DNA of 64,000 bases, taken from positions 806,001-870,000 of the forward strand of contig NZ_BLJF01000003.1 in assembly GCF_009932335.1 (NCBI RefSeq). The letters run 5' to 3'. Positions 40,087 through 49,408 of this stretch are shown in pieces (the stretch's first letter is position 1; each line of letters starts with the position of its first letter). The position numbers and the translations under genes are program-made. The DNA comes from Pseudomonas asiatica (GTDB taxonomy: Bacteria; Pseudomonadota; Gammaproteobacteria; Pseudomonadales; Pseudomonadaceae). The notes under the pieces were generated by a model that saw only the letters and a program-made list of their open reading frames with translations, did no database searches and was not told where the DNA came from.

Positions 40087-40613
40087 GCCAGGTGCAGATG
40101 AAAGCGCCTCTCGAGGCGCCAGAGATCGACGTGCAGATCTTCAAAGAGGCTATGGCCGACTTCCCAGCAGCAGTCACGATCATCACTACCTGGGACAATG
40201 AGGGCCGCCCTGTTGGGGCGACTCTCTCGGCGGTCTCATCCCTGTCGGCGTCTCCTCCCATGATGCTGGCCTGCTTTGATCGCAAATCCAAAACCCTCGA
40301 ATGCCTCACTCAGGGCAAGCCTTTCCTGATCCATGTGCTTGGTGAAGGCCAAGAACATTTGGCGATGCTGTTCGCAGGAAAGTGCGCCGACAAGTTTGAG
40401 GGCATCGAGTGGAAGCGCGGAAAGCTCGGCCTTCCCACGATTTGTAATGCAGCATGCGCTCTGGCCTGTGAGGTAGCAGAGGTTCTGCCGGGTGGCGACC
40501 ACCTCATCGTAACCGGGCATATCCGCCACATCGACCACAACAACCAGCAGACACCGCTTCTCTACCATCGCAGGAAAATGTTCGCCGTACCCGCTGCTGG
40601 AGCGCCTGTATGA
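40083..40613 (+). CDS. Flavin reductase family protein
   Basis: A 176-residue protein with the flavin-binding fold of the HpaC/RutF type: FPAAVTIITTWDNEGRPVGA, then SLSASPPMMLACFDRKS and VEVLPGGDHLIV-like GDHLIVTGHI. It would supply FMNH2 to the LLM monooxygenase, with which it overlaps by four bases at its start; it also overlaps the next gene by four bases. Confidence 0.88.
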   Translation: MSQVQMKAPLEAPEIDVQIFKEAMADFPAAVTIITTWDNEGRPVGATLSAVSSLSASPPMMLACFDRKSKTLECLTQGKPFLIHVLGEGQEHLAMLFAGKCADKFEGIEWKRGKLGLPTICNAACALACEVAEVLPGGDHLIVTGHIRHIDHNNQQTPLLYHRRKMFAVPAAGAPV

Positions 40614-40912
40614 AGCAGGTGGTGGTGGTTTACGGAACTCCTGCGGATACCCAAGCGTTCGAACGTCACTACCGGGAAGTGCATGTGCCGCTCGTGAAGC
40701 AAATGCCGAACCTCGCGAAGTTCGAAGCCAGCATTACCAGCACTGCAACCGCCCAAAAAGACTGGCATGCGATTGCGGTACTGAGTTTCCGTAATCAGGA
40801 AGAAATGGACGCATCGCTGAGCTCCCATGCTGGTGTTGCAGCCGTGGAGGACGTATCGAACTTCGCCAGCGGTGGCTGCCAGATCTACACCTGCGAATTC
40901 GAAAGCTTTTAA
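40610..40912 (+). CDS. EthD-like protein
   Basis: A 100-residue ferredoxin-like protein of the EthD/dimeric alpha-beta barrel type (MKQVVVVYGTPADTQAFERH, then YREVHVPLVKQMPNLAKFEA). Members appear in many oxygenase clusters as helpers or isomerase-like enzymes. It overlaps the reductase gene by four bases, so it belongs to the operon. Role inferred from context. Confidence 0.75.
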   Translation: MKQVVVVYGTPADTQAFERHYREVHVPLVKQMPNLAKFEASITSTATAQKDWHAIAVLSFRNQEEMDASLSSHAGVAAVEDVSNFASGGCQIYTCEFESF

Positions 40913-40936
40913 GAATAACTAGAGCGAGGCCTTGCT

Positions 40937-42439
40937 ATGAATCTACCACTGGATCCTTTGAAGCACCTGAGCGCGAATGTTCAGGCCTTTCTGAAGCAAC
41001 CAATGAAACTGATGATCGACAATCAGTTCGTAGAAGCTTGCGAAGGTAAGGTGTTCCCAACGTATGACCCGGCTACCAGTCAGCTGATCGCGAATGTGTC
41101 CGAAGCTGGAATCGCCGATGTGGAGGTGGCGGTCGCTTCTGCCAACCGTGCGCTGGTCGGGCCGTGGGCGAAAATGCTGCCATCTGAACGTGAGGCTGTG
41201 ATTCGCAGGCTCGCCGACCTCATAGAAAAGCACGGCGATGATTTGGCCCAAATTGAGAGCCTGGATAGCGGCAAGCCTGCTGCGCAGATTCGAGCTGTGG
41301 ACATCGAGCTGTCCATCGGGGCGCTTCGCTACAACGCCGGCTGGCCGACGAAGCTCCATGGCCAGACGATCCCGGTGAGCGCGCCAGATATGCACGTCTA
41401 CACTCGCCGAGAGCCTCTCGGGGTCATCGCTGCAATCGTGCCGTGGAACTTCCCGCTCTGCCAGGCTTGCTTCAAACTTGCACCCGCACTGGCTGCTGGT
41501 TGCACTGTCGTGCTGAAGCCTGCAGAGCAAACGCCTCTCTCGGCGCTGTATCTCGCCAAGCTGGCAATTGAGGCGGGTCTGCCTTCTGGAGTTCTGAATG
41601 TCCTCCCAGGCTTTGGCAAGGTTGCCGGCCAGGCTCTAGTCGAACACCCAGGCATCGCGAAAATCGCTTTCACTGGCTCCGAGGCAGTTGGCAAACACAT
41701 TGTCCGAACTGCGGCCAGCGACCTCAAACACGTCTCCATGGAGCTTGGGGGCAAGAACCCGAACGTAATCTTCGCCGACGCCGATCTCGATCAAGCTGCC
41801 GCAACCGCAGCAATGGCCATCTTCTTCTACTCAGGCCAAGTCTGCGCTGCGGGTTCCCGCTTGATGGTGGAGCGCAAGGTTTACGAACGCGTCCTGGAAA
41901 CGGTAATGGGGGAAACCGCAAGGCTGAAAGTTGGCCACGGTCTCTCGCCAGACACCTCTCTGGGCCCACTGATCTCTGCAGATCAGTTCGCCAGGGTCAG
42001 CGGATTTGTCGAGCGCGCCAAAGCTGATGGGATCGAATGCGTCATGGGTGGCAAAAAAGCGGGTGGGGCTCTCTCTGATGGCCACTTCCTTGAGCCAACG
42101 ATCCTGTTGAATGCGTCTGACAATCAGGAAGTGGTAGCCGATGAAATTTTCGGCCCCGTCCTGGTAGTTCAAACATTCGAATCGATTGACGAGCTCACCA
42201 CCCGAGCGAACAACACCGGCTTTGGTCTGTCAGCTGGCGTGTGGACACGCGACGTAGGCAAGGCACATAAGGTAGCCGCAGCACTCCAGGCTGGTACAGT
42301 GTGGATCAATACTTACGGAAACTTCGATTGCGCTGCACCATGGGGTGGCTACAAGCAGTCCGGGTATGGTCGTGACAATGGCGCTGAAGGCATCGAAAAA
42401 TTCCTTCAGACCAAGACAGTCTGGACGAACTGCAACTGA
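40937..42439 (+). CDS. Aldehyde dehydrogenase
   Basis: A 500-residue NAD(P)-dependent aldehyde dehydrogenase. The Rossmann-type region has PWNFPLCQACFKLAPALAAG; catalytic Glu lies in SMELGGKNPN and catalytic Cys in FFYSGQVCAAGSR near residue 300. The C-terminal NTYGNFDCAAPWGGYKQSG is usual. It follows the EthD gene by 24 bases with agcgagg as ribosome site. It would oxidise an aldehyde made by the monooxygenase. Substrate unknown. Confidence 0.93.
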   Translation: MNLPLDPLKHLSANVQAFLKQPMKLMIDNQFVEACEGKVFPTYDPATSQLIANVSEAGIADVEVAVASANRALVGPWAKMLPSEREAVIRRLADLIEKHGDDLAQIESLDSGKPAAQIRAVDIELSIGALRYNAGWPTKLHGQTIPVSAPDMHVYTRREPLGVIAAIVPWNFPLCQACFKLAPALAAGCTVVLKPAEQTPLSALYLAKLAIEAGLPSGVLNVLPGFGKVAGQALVEHPGIAKIAFTGSEAVGKHIVRTAASDLKHVSMELGGKNPNVIFADADLDQAAATAAMAIFFYSGQVCAAGSRLMVERKVYERVLETVMGETARLKVGHGLSPDTSLGPLISADQFARVSGFVERAKADGIECVMGGKKAGGALSDGHFLEPTILLNASDNQEVVADEIFGPVLVVQTFESIDELTTRANNTGFGLSAGVWTRDVGKAHKVAAALQAGTVWINTYGNFDCAAPWGGYKQSGYGRDNGAEGIEKFLQTKTVWTNCN

Positions 42440-42446
42440 TCCTCGA

Positions 42447-42471
42447 GTGACGCCGTCTACATGATGGCGTC
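42447..42471. terminator. Possible hairpin after the aldehyde dehydrogenase gene
   Basis: tgacgcc-N11-ggcgtca forms a stem just past the stop. No T-run follows. It could end the operon. Confidence 0.35.
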
Positions 42472-42582
42472 AGCTCAGCGTAACCGTCCGGCCAACTCAC
42501 CTTCCTGACCCCGACGCCAAAGGCGATGGTGTCCACCTAATTTAAGTGGACACCATTTCTAGCCTTTTAAGCGGGTCTTTCC

Positions 42583-42915
42583 ATGCAGTCACAACGCCGT
42601 TCCTATTCAAAATCCTTCAAGGCCCAAGTTGTCCAAGAGTGCGCCCAGCCCGGCGCATCGATTGCCAGCGTCGCGCAGAAGCACAGCCTTAACGCGAACC
42701 TCGTACATAAATGGATTAGGGTACTCACGAACAAAACTATGGCGCTGCAACCTGCTTTCATTCCAGTGCCCTTGCCGCTAGCCGGAGGACATTCGCAGGC
42801 AGCTTCATCAAGTATCTGCATTGAAATCCAGCACCCGCGTGGCACCGTCAAAGTGAACTGGCCGACCGAAAGCGCTGTCGCCTGTGCCACCTTTCTGCGA
42901 GACCTGTTGGAATGA
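42583..42915 (+). CDS. tnpA: IS66 accessory protein TnpA
   Basis: A 110-residue protein with a HTH region (SYSKSFKAQVVQECAQPGAS, then SVAQKHSLNANLVHKWIRV). It is the first gene of the IS66 unit and overlaps the next (ATGA). Confidence 0.88.
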   Translation: MQSQRRSYSKSFKAQVVQECAQPGASIASVAQKHSLNANLVHKWIRVLTNKTMALQPAFIPVPLPLAGGHSQAASSSICIEIQHPRGTVKVNWPTESAVACATFLRDLLE

Positions 42916-43247
42916 TTCGGATCGATGCCATCTGGCTTGCCACCGAGCCTATGGACATGCGCGCCGGTACCGAGACCGCGCTGGCCAGGGTGATCGCGGT
43001 GTTCGGTGTGGCGAAGCCGCACTGCGCATACCTCTTCGCTAATCGCCGTGCCAACCGAATGAAAGTCTTGGTGCATGACGGTGTGGGCATTTGGCTGGCA
43101 GCGCGACGATTGAACCAAGGCAAGTTTCATTGGCCCGGCATCCGTCACGGATCGGAAGTCGAACTCGATAACGAGCAACTTCAAGCCTTGGTACTGGGTT
43201 TGCCGTGGCAGCGGGTCGGCGCAGGCAGCGCGATCACAGTGCTTTAG
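42912..43247 (+). CDS. tnpB: IS66 Orf2-like protein TnpB
   Basis: A 111-residue protein of the IS66 Orf2 family (MIRIDAIWLATEPMDMRAGT, and ANRMKVLVHDGVGIWLAARR). It starts in the tnpA stop. Confidence 0.9.
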   Translation: MIRIDAIWLATEPMDMRAGTETALARVIAVFGVAKPHCAYLFANRRANRMKVLVHDGVGIWLAARRLNQGKFHWPGIRHGSEVELDNEQLQALVLGLPWQRVGAGSAITVL

Positions 43248-43308
43248 CCCCTGCCATTAGCCCGTCGGTTTATCGCTGTTGACGACCTGCTCTGACACAA
43301 TCAGCGGC

Positions 43309-44844
43309 ATGACTTCCTCGCCCAATCTCGACCAGATGACACCGGAACAGCTGCGCGGCTTGGCCGAACAGGCTATGCAGTTGCTGTCCCAGGTCGACTC
43401 CATGAGCCAGAAAATCCAACGCCTCGAAACGGTCAACGAGCAACTGGCTCATGAAATCGCCATCCTCAAGCGACACAAGTTCGCCAAGCGCAGCGAGCAA
43501 CTGAGCCCCGACCAAGGCAGTCTGCTTGATGATCTGCTCGATACCGATATCGCAGCTATCGAAGCCGAGCTGAAGGCAGCCAATCCGCCGGCCGCACCGG
43601 CCGAGCCACGTCATAAGCCCAAGCGTGCACCACTGCCGCCGCAGTTTCCGCGAACCGTGATCCGTCACGAACCAGAGAATACTCAGTGCGTGTGCGGCTG
43701 CCAGCTTCAGCGAATCGGCGAAGACGTCAGCGAGAAGCTCGATTACACTCCGGGCGTGTTCACAGTTGAGCGGCATGTGCGTGGAAAATGGACGTGCCGT
43801 CAGTGTGAAACACTGATCCAGGCGCCTGTACCGGCCCAAGTGATCGACAAGGGCATCCCGACCGCAGGCCTTTTGGCCCACGTGATGGTGGCGAAGTTCG
43901 CCGACCATTTACCGCTGTACCGGCAGGAGAAGATTTTTGGTCGGGCCGGACTGCCCATCGCCCGTTCGACACTGGCGCAATGGATCGGACAGACCGGTGT
44001 GCAGCTCCAGCCTCTGGTCGATGCGCTGCGTGAGCATGTGTTGGCCCAGGGCGTGATCCACGCCGATGAGACCCCGGTTCAGATGCTCGCACCAGGCGAA
44101 AAGAAAACCCACCGCGCTTACGTGTGGGCCTATAGCACCACGCCTTTCTCGGCCCTAAAGGCCGTGGTCTACGACTTCAGCCCCAGCCGTGCCGGCGAAC
44201 ATGCGCGTAACTTCCTGGGCACGTGGAACGGTAAGCTGGTCTGCGATGACTTCGCCGGCTACAAGGCCAGCTTCGAGCTGGGCATCACCGAAATCGGCTG
44301 CATGGCCCATGCACGCCGCAAATTCTTCGACCTGCATGCAGCCAATAAAAGCCAGTTGGCGGAGCAGGCGCTTCACTCGATTGGCGGGTTGTATGAAGTC
44401 GAGCGACACGCCAAGGAAATGAGCGACGAAGCCCGCTGGCGATTACGTCAGGAAACAGCGGTGCCCATCGCTGAAAAACTGCATGAGTGGATGTTGGCCC
44501 AACGCGAACTTGTGCCCGAGGGTTCGGCCACGGCCAAGGCCCTGGATTACAGCCTTAAACGCTGGGTAGCGCTGACGCGCTACCTGGAAGATGGTGCTGT
44601 GCCCATCGACAATAACCAGATCGAGAATTTGATCCGGCCGTGGGCGCTTGGGCGCTCGAACTGGTTATTTGCCGGGTCGCTGCGCAGTGGAAAAAGGGCG
44701 GCGGCAATCATGAGCCTGATCCAGTCGGCGCGTATGAATGGGCACGATCCGTATGCCTATCTCAAGGATGTACTGATGCGGCTTCCGACACAGCGGGCGA
44801 GCGAAATCACGCAATTACTCCCGCAGCATTGGATGCTTGCCTGA
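43309..44844 (+). CDS. tnpC: IS66 transposase TnpC
   Basis: A 511-residue transposase. N-terminal coiled coil and Zn-binding CVCGCQLQRIG / CRQCETLIQ region (~125-170); DDE core with HADETPVQML (first Asp region), VCDDFAGYKASFELG (second Asp) and NNQIENLIRPWALGRSNWLF (Glu and C-terminal motif). Start ATG 43309 is chosen; a TTG at 43279 is less likely. The frame is intact. Confidence 0.93.
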   Translation: MTSSPNLDQMTPEQLRGLAEQAMQLLSQVDSMSQKIQRLETVNEQLAHEIAILKRHKFAKRSEQLSPDQGSLLDDLLDTDIAAIEAELKAANPPAAPAEPRHKPKRAPLPPQFPRTVIRHEPENTQCVCGCQLQRIGEDVSEKLDYTPGVFTVERHVRGKWTCRQCETLIQAPVPAQVIDKGIPTAGLLAHVMVAKFADHLPLYRQEKIFGRAGLPIARSTLAQWIGQTGVQLQPLVDALREHVLAQGVIHADETPVQMLAPGEKKTHRAYVWAYSTTPFSALKAVVYDFSPSRAGEHARNFLGTWNGKLVCDDFAGYKASFELGITEIGCMAHARRKFFDLHAANKSQLAEQALHSIGGLYEVERHAKEMSDEARWRLRQETAVPIAEKLHEWMLAQRELVPEGSATAKALDYSLKRWVALTRYLEDGAVPIDNNQIENLIRPWALGRSNWLFAGSLRSGKRAAAIMSLIQSARMNGHDPYAYLKDVLMRLPTQRASEITQLLPQHWMLA

Positions 44845-44877
44845 GGCAGGCTAAGTGGACTTCGCCAAATAGTCAGC

Positions 44878-45429
44878 TCAAAGGCTGATTGGCATCAACA
44901 ATTCGGAAGCGACTTTTCTCAGCATGTAGGTTTCGCGCAGAATTGACTGCCCCATCGAAGACTCGTGACGCTGCATGACGGCTTCATTGTGTGCGATGGC
45001 TTCATGCAGGTTGATCCAGACAGGCCGCATACCATTAGCGATTTCGTGGCTTTCCATTCTCACCGGCTCTAGCTGGGGCGCTACTTCGCATTGATAAAAA
45101 TGCGAGGTCATGTGCATCAGATCGTACTGTGGCTTTTGGTAGGGCCGGTACTCCTCGATGTAACCGTAGTGCTGGAGCACCTGTATTTCACGAGCACCAG
45201 TCTCTTCCTCAAGCTCACGCTTCAGGCCTGCGACAATGTCCTCGTCACCATCAAGGCCGCCTCCAGGAAAGCTGAAATCGTTATAGCGCTCGGTGAACAG
45301 CAACAGGATCTGTTCACCCCGCATCACGATGCCGCGAGCTGCATGTCGACGGAATACTCTGCCCTGCTTGGATTTCAGCTCGGGGTGAACAATTTCAGTT
45401 ATGAGTTGCATGTGGTCTCGTAGCGGCAA
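44878..45429 (-). CDS. NUDIX hydrolase
   Basis: A 183-residue protein with the NUDIX box GGGLDGDEDIVAGLKRELEEE-type (G-x5-E-x7-REUxEExGU; the second Glu region GLKRELEEETGAREI is standard). It would hydrolyse a nucleoside diphosphate linked to another moiety. Its stop lies 12 bases from the IS66 end. No partner identifies the substrate. Confidence 0.85.
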   Translation of the reverse strand: MPLRDHMQLITEIVHPELKSKQGRVFRRHAARGIVMRGEQILLLFTERYNDFSFPGGGLDGDEDIVAGLKRELEEETGAREIQVLQHYGYIEEYRPYQKPQYDLMHMTSHFYQCEVAPQLEPVRMESHEIANGMRPVWINLHEAIAHNEAVMQRHESSMGQSILRETYMLRKVASELLMPISL

Positions 45430-45503
45430 GATCAGTTAGTCATCGTCCAGGGTGGCCACGGTATTTCCTCAGTTCTGGAAATACTGTGGCCAGTGGAACT
45501 GGC

Positions 45504-46355
45504 TCAGCGAAGCAGCAATAAGGGTACAGTGGATGTACGCAGCATCGTCGTGGTCGTGCTGCCTATCAGAAACTGCCTGATGCGTGAGTGCCCGTACGCC
45601 CCCATGACCAAGAGGTCAATGCCGTGCTCTGCCTGATACGCATGCAGTGTGGACTCTACTTCGCCTGGGCGGATCTCGGAATGCACCAGCGAGCCGGAAG
45701 ACGCAAGCGTGGTTCGTGCCTTCTCCAGCGCGTTCTGGTTGTCTTCAGAATCCGTTCCAACCATGACGATATGAATTGGCAGGCCTTCGCACAGCGGGCT
45801 TGAAGCAAGCATCTGTAAGGTCTTGTGGCCTGTTGCGCTGCCGTCAAATGCCACCATGACCGTTTCAGGTTTCCTGAAATGGCTGGTTGTAATCAGGGTG
45901 GGGCGGTGGATAGTTCGGACTATCGCTTCAATCTGGCTGCCAAGACTTTGGGCACTGCGCGTGCTGTCCTCACCGACTCTTCCAATCACCAGTAACCGAA
46001 TATCGTCTTGGAGATCGCTCAGGCTCTCGACGAGATGGCCATGGCGCTGCTTCATATCAGGTGACATGGCGCCAGAGTGAACTGTTCGCTCGCGAGCTTT
46101 TTCAAGCATGTGCTGCCCATGCTCCAACGCCAGTTTTGCCCGCTGCGCATCCAGCATGGCCAACTCTTCCAGCAGATGTTCTCTGCTACCGAGACCGATA
46201 TTGCCGCTGAGGTCAGCGGATGCAGGATATTTCTCCTTATCCAGCACATGAAGCAAGGTCAGGGGAGCGCTGAGTCGTTGCGAGGCCCATGCTGCGTAAT
46301 CGCAGACCGCCAATGAGGATTGTGAGTTATCAATGCATGCCATTACGCGGGTCAT
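45504..46355 (-). CDS. Universal stress protein, two Usp domains
   Basis: A 283-residue tandem Usp protein. Domain 1 starts MTRVMACIDNSQSSLAVCDY; domain 2 near 155 with TVMVAFDGSATGHKTLQMLA. The ATP-binding G-x2-G-x9-G-S/T is visible as LVMGAYGHSRIRQFLIGST at the end of domain 2. It is 11 bases downstream of a SulP transporter, on the same strand, and may modulate it. Confidence 0.88.
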   Translation of the reverse strand: MTRVMACIDNSQSSLAVCDYAAWASQRLSAPLTLLHVLDKEKYPASADLSGNIGLGSREHLLEELAMLDAQRAKLALEHGQHMLEKARERTVHSGAMSPDMKQRHGHLVESLSDLQDDIRLLVIGRVGEDSTRSAQSLGSQIEAIVRTIHRPTLITTSHFRKPETVMVAFDGSATGHKTLQMLASSPLCEGLPIHIVMVGTDSEDNQNALEKARTTLASSGSLVHSEIRPGEVESTLHAYQAEHGIDLLVMGAYGHSRIRQFLIGSTTTTMLRTSTVPLLLLR

Positions 46356-46366
46356 TGTCGTTCTCC

Positions 46367-47854
46367 TTAGTGGCTCATGAGCTTGTCGATGGCACCGGGT
46401 TTGTCATGCACGCCGAAGCGGTCAACGATTGTCGCGCTGGCTTCATTGAGACCGAGCACTTCAACCTCAGCGCCTTCGCGTCGGAACTTGATCACGACCT
46501 TATCCAGCGCTGCGACGGCGGTGATATCCCAGAAATGCGCCTGTGTGAGATCGATGGTGACCTTGTTGAGCGCCTCCTTGAAGTCAAAAACCTCAGTGAA
46601 CTTGTCCGCAGAGCTAAAGAACACCTGGCCCACGACGCGGTAAGTCCGATGCGATTTCGTCTCTTCAAGAGTGCTCTTGATATCCAGGTAGTGCCCGACC
46701 TTGTTTGCGAAGAACAGGGAGGCCAGCAGCACACCTACCAGTACGCCGTAAGCCAGATTGTGAGTGGCCACGACGACCACGACGGTCGCCACCATGACGA
46801 GGTTGGTCGACAGCGGATGCTCTTTCAGATTACGCAAGGAATCCCAGCTAAAGGTGCCGATGGACACCATGATCATCACAGCCACGAGTGCCGCCATAGG
46901 GATTTTGGAGAGCCACTCGCCAAGAAATACCACCATCAGCAGCAGGAAAACGCCGGCACACAATGTCGAGAGACGGGTGCGGCCACCAGATTTCACGTTG
47001 ATGATCGACTGGCCGATCATGGCGCAACCTGCCATGCCGCCAAGCATGCCGGCAGCGATGTTGGCCACACCCTGGCCTTTGCACTCGCGGTTTTTGTTGC
47101 TGGTGGTGTCGGTAAGGTCGTCGACGATGGTCGCGGTCATCATTGATTCGAGTAGACCCACTACTGCCAACGCAGCCGAGTACGGGAAAATGATGCGCAG
47201 GGTTTCAAAATTCAGCGGAACTTCAGGCCAGAGGAAGATCGGGAGCGTATCAGGCAGTTGGCCCATGTCACCGACGGTGCGGATATCCAAACCGAGGTAA
47301 ATGGCGATGGCAGTCAGCGTCAGAATGCACACCAATGGAGAGGGAATCACCTTGCCGATTTTCGGTACATACGGGAACAGGTAGATGATTCCCAGGCCCG
47401 CAGCGGTCATGGCATAGACATGCCAGGTGACATTGGTCAGCTCAGGCAATTGCGCCATAAAAATCAGAATCGCTAATGCGTTTACGAAGCCGGTGACTAC
47501 CGAGCGTGAAACAAAGCGCATCAACGAGCCGAGCTTCAGGTAGCCGGCAAGGATTTGAAGTACGCCACATAGTAGCGTCGCGGCCAGCAGGTACTGGAGT
47601 CCATGCTCTTTTACCAGCGTAACCATCAGCAGTGCCATGGCGCCTGTCGCCGCCGAGATCATTCCGGGGCGCCCGCCGACAAAGGCGATGACAGCACAGA
47701 TACAGAAGGAGGCGTAGAGACCGACTTTGGGATCTACCCCGGCGATGATGGAAAAGGCGATGGCTTCCGGGATCAGCGCGAGTGCGACCACCAGCCCCGC
47801 GAGCACGTCGGCACGGACGTTGGAAAACCACGTTTGTCTAAGTTTTTGCAGCAT
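46367..47854 (-). CDS. SulP family anion transporter with STAS domain
   Basis: About 495 residues, a SLC26/SulP transporter of ~12-14 membrane helices with a short STAS domain at the C-terminus ([20 protein letters not shown]). The SulP signature region [20 protein letters not shown] is near residue 30-50. Family members import sulfate or bicarbonate. Start ATG 47854 ([10 protein letters not shown]) is favoured; a start 12 bases earlier is possible. Confidence 0.9.
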   Translation of the reverse strand: MLQKLRQTWFSNVRADVLAGLVVALALIPEAIAFSIIAGVDPKVGLYASFCICAVIAFVGGRPGMISAATGAMALLMVTLVKEHGLQYLLAATLLCGVLQILAGYLKLGSLMRFVSRSVVTGFVNALAILIFMAQLPELTNVTWHVYAMTAAGLGIIYLFPYVPKIGKVIPSPLVCILTLTAIAIYLGLDIRTVGDMGQLPDTLPIFLWPEVPLNFETLRIIFPYSAALAVVGLLESMMTATIVDDLTDTTSNKNRECKGQGVANIAAGMLGGMAGCAMIGQSIINVKSGGRTRLSTLCAGVFLLLMVVFLGEWLSKIPMAALVAVMIMVSIGTFSWDSLRNLKEHPLSTNLVMVATVVVVVATHNLAYGVLVGVLLASLFFANKVGHYLDIKSTLEETKSHRTYRVVGQVFFSSADKFTEVFDFKEALNKVTIDLTQAHFWDITAVAALDKVVIKFRREGAEVEVLGLNEASATIVDRFGVHDKPGAIDKLMSH

Positions 47855-47866
47855 ATAAATATCCAA

Positions 47867-48336
47867 GGCAAAGCATCGCGCACGCCAAGGGAGTGGCGAG
47901 CGAATCGATACAAATTCAAATTTTGAGGATTTTTTGCTGTGTGCTTAAGGTGTAAAACCAGGCGTACAGCAGTGAGCACCCGCGAGCGAGGCTAGCGGAA
48001 GCAGGTTGTTGCGAGGGGGCGTAGCGCTAAGGCGGCGTAGGCTGCCAGTAGATCGTTTGGAGTACAGTCATGCTGATGTTCCTGTAGCTCAAGGGGTATG
48101 CGGAGCCGAAGTATACAATGAAGCCATCGTCGATTGCGACCCGCTGGCAGGCTCTGCATGACCTACGTCAGATACAGGCTTATTCAATGGGTATACCTGC
48201 GGGCAAGGCTTTGTTTTCCACCCGTTCTTGTCCGAGCTGGTCTGTGTGCTGAGGGGTGAGTTGGCCAGACGGTTACAGCTCAGCTTCGTTGGGCACCGCT
48301 TCATCCTCTTTAGCCGACTACCAGGTCGGCTTTTTT
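47867..48336. other. sulP-Lrp gap with orphan + strand terminator
   Basis: No protein gene is supported. It should hold the sulP promoter near 47900-47940 (AT-rich). It ends with a terminator that works on the + strand although no + strand gene precedes it. Confidence 0.45.
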
Positions 48337-48338
48337 TC
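48312..48338 (+). terminator. Intrinsic terminator on + strand with no gene upstream
   Basis: agccgac-tacca-ggtcggct followed by seven T. It lies just after the stop of the minus-strand regulator. The T-run orientation fits + strand transcription. Confidence 0.7.
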
Positions 48339-49386
48339 AGGAGCGGCCAGGGCCCAAGCGCTTATAGAGCAGATCGATGTATGGGAAACTCTCAATGCGC
48401 TCGATCCCTTCAACCATCCGAAGCTTGTCATCGATCAGGTCGAAAAGCGCGATCCTAGATTCGCATACCACCTCGACAAACAGGTCGAATCGACCGGCGC
48501 ATATGGTGATGTAAGACACCTTCTCAAAGCCGCGCAGACGGTCAGCTACGTCCTTTACCCGAACACCTGGACGTACAGTCACCGCTACCCAAGCAAGAGC
48601 TCGATTTTCCAAGTTCATTGGGCTAGTGATGGCCATAATGTTGAGCAGCCCAGATTCGAGCAAAGCATTCAAACGCCCCCGCACCTGGGACTCGGAAATA
48701 TCTAAAGCGTTTGCGATGTTTTTCAATGGCGCCCGACCATCAAAGCTCAGTTCATGGACGATCTTCCTGTCCACATCGTCCATTTCCTTGCTCAAAACTC
48801 CCTGCGACTGAGCCGCAGGAGCGCGACCGAAGAACTGCGCTCTCTGGTAGAACACGCTGTAGTAAGGAAAAACCTCGATCCCTTTGACCCCCTTCAGTAC
48901 AGCGACCTCATGATTGAGGACGTACTGCATGCGGGCCATGTCAGAGCAAATGATCTCCACGAAGAGCGAGAAACGACCAGTCGTGGTGACGACATAATCG
49001 ACATCAGCGAGGCCTATCAGAGATTCCGCAACGTCGGAAACTGGGGAGCTGAGATCAAGGGTAATGCCCACCAAAGCCCCTGCTTGATAGCCCAGGGAAG
49101 CAGGGTCTGTCAGAGCAACGATCTGGATAACATTCTGCTCAAGGAGCTGGTGCACTCTGTTACGCACGGTGCGCTCAGAAATATCTAGCTCGCGTGCTAT
49201 GGCCACAAAAGGTCGACGACCATCCTCTTGGAGGTGGGCAATAATCTCCCGGTCGGTAGCTGACAAGGGCTGCTCTGAAAGCGGGCCATGGCCATTCGGA
49301 TGGAGGCGAGTTACAGCGGGCGCTTCTTTCAGATCAGCTGTATTCATGTCGATGCGGTCAAGGAGGCGAATCGTCGTATTATCCAC
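48337..49386 (-). CDS. Double-domain Lrp/AsnC family regulator
   Basis: A 349-residue protein that is two Lrp/AsnC units joined. Unit 1: HTH LSATDREIIAHLQEDGRRPF ... ISERTVRNRVHQL and ligand domain to ~190. Unit 2: HTH LSKEMDDVDRKIVHELSFDG ... ISESQVRGRLNALL and ligand domain. Single-unit Lrp proteins are ~150-165 residues, so this is a fusion or tandem duplication. It is encoded next to ribBA- and cobW-type genes on the minus strand and probably controls the nearby catabolic genes. Confidence 0.88.
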   Translation of the reverse strand: MDNTTIRLLDRIDMNTADLKEAPAVTRLHPNGHGPLSEQPLSATDREIIAHLQEDGRRPFVAIARELDISERTVRNRVHQLLEQNVIQIVALTDPASLGYQAGALVGITLDLSSPVSDVAESLIGLADVDYVVTTTGRFSLFVEIICSDMARMQYVLNHEVAVLKGVKGIEVFPYYSVFYQRAQFFGRAPAAQSQGVLSKEMDDVDRKIVHELSFDGRAPLKNIANALDISESQVRGRLNALLESGLLNIMAITSPMNLENRALAWVAVTVRPGVRVKDVADRLRGFEKVSYITICAGRFDLFVEVVCESRIALFDLIDDKLRMVEGIERIESFPYIDLLYKRLGPGRS

Positions 49387-49408
49387 CCCCTCCCAGTTTG
49401 GGCAAGCG

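Larger units (their letters stand above)
42522..44866 (+). mobile_element. IS66 family insertion sequence
   Basis: About 2345 bases with three coupled genes of the IS66 type. Ends are imperfect inverted repeats: ggcgatggtgtccacctaat at left and, on the other strand, ggcgaagtccacttagcctg at right. The left end also contains tggtgtccac-N9-gtggacacca, a hairpin that may block outside transcription. No matching 8-base target duplication could be seen in the flanks. All three frames look intact. Confidence 0.85.

Noticed and set aside
42527..42556. Perfect palindrome tggtgtccac...gtggacacca as a regulator operator
   Set aside because: It sits within the IS66 left end and is better explained as part of that end.
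43279..43308. TTG start for the IS66 transposase
   Set aside because: The ATG at 43309 gives the expected family length without a weak start.
42440..44877. Eight-base target duplication around IS66
   Set aside because: The flanks share only a few bases (gccaaa-like), not a clean 8-base repeat.
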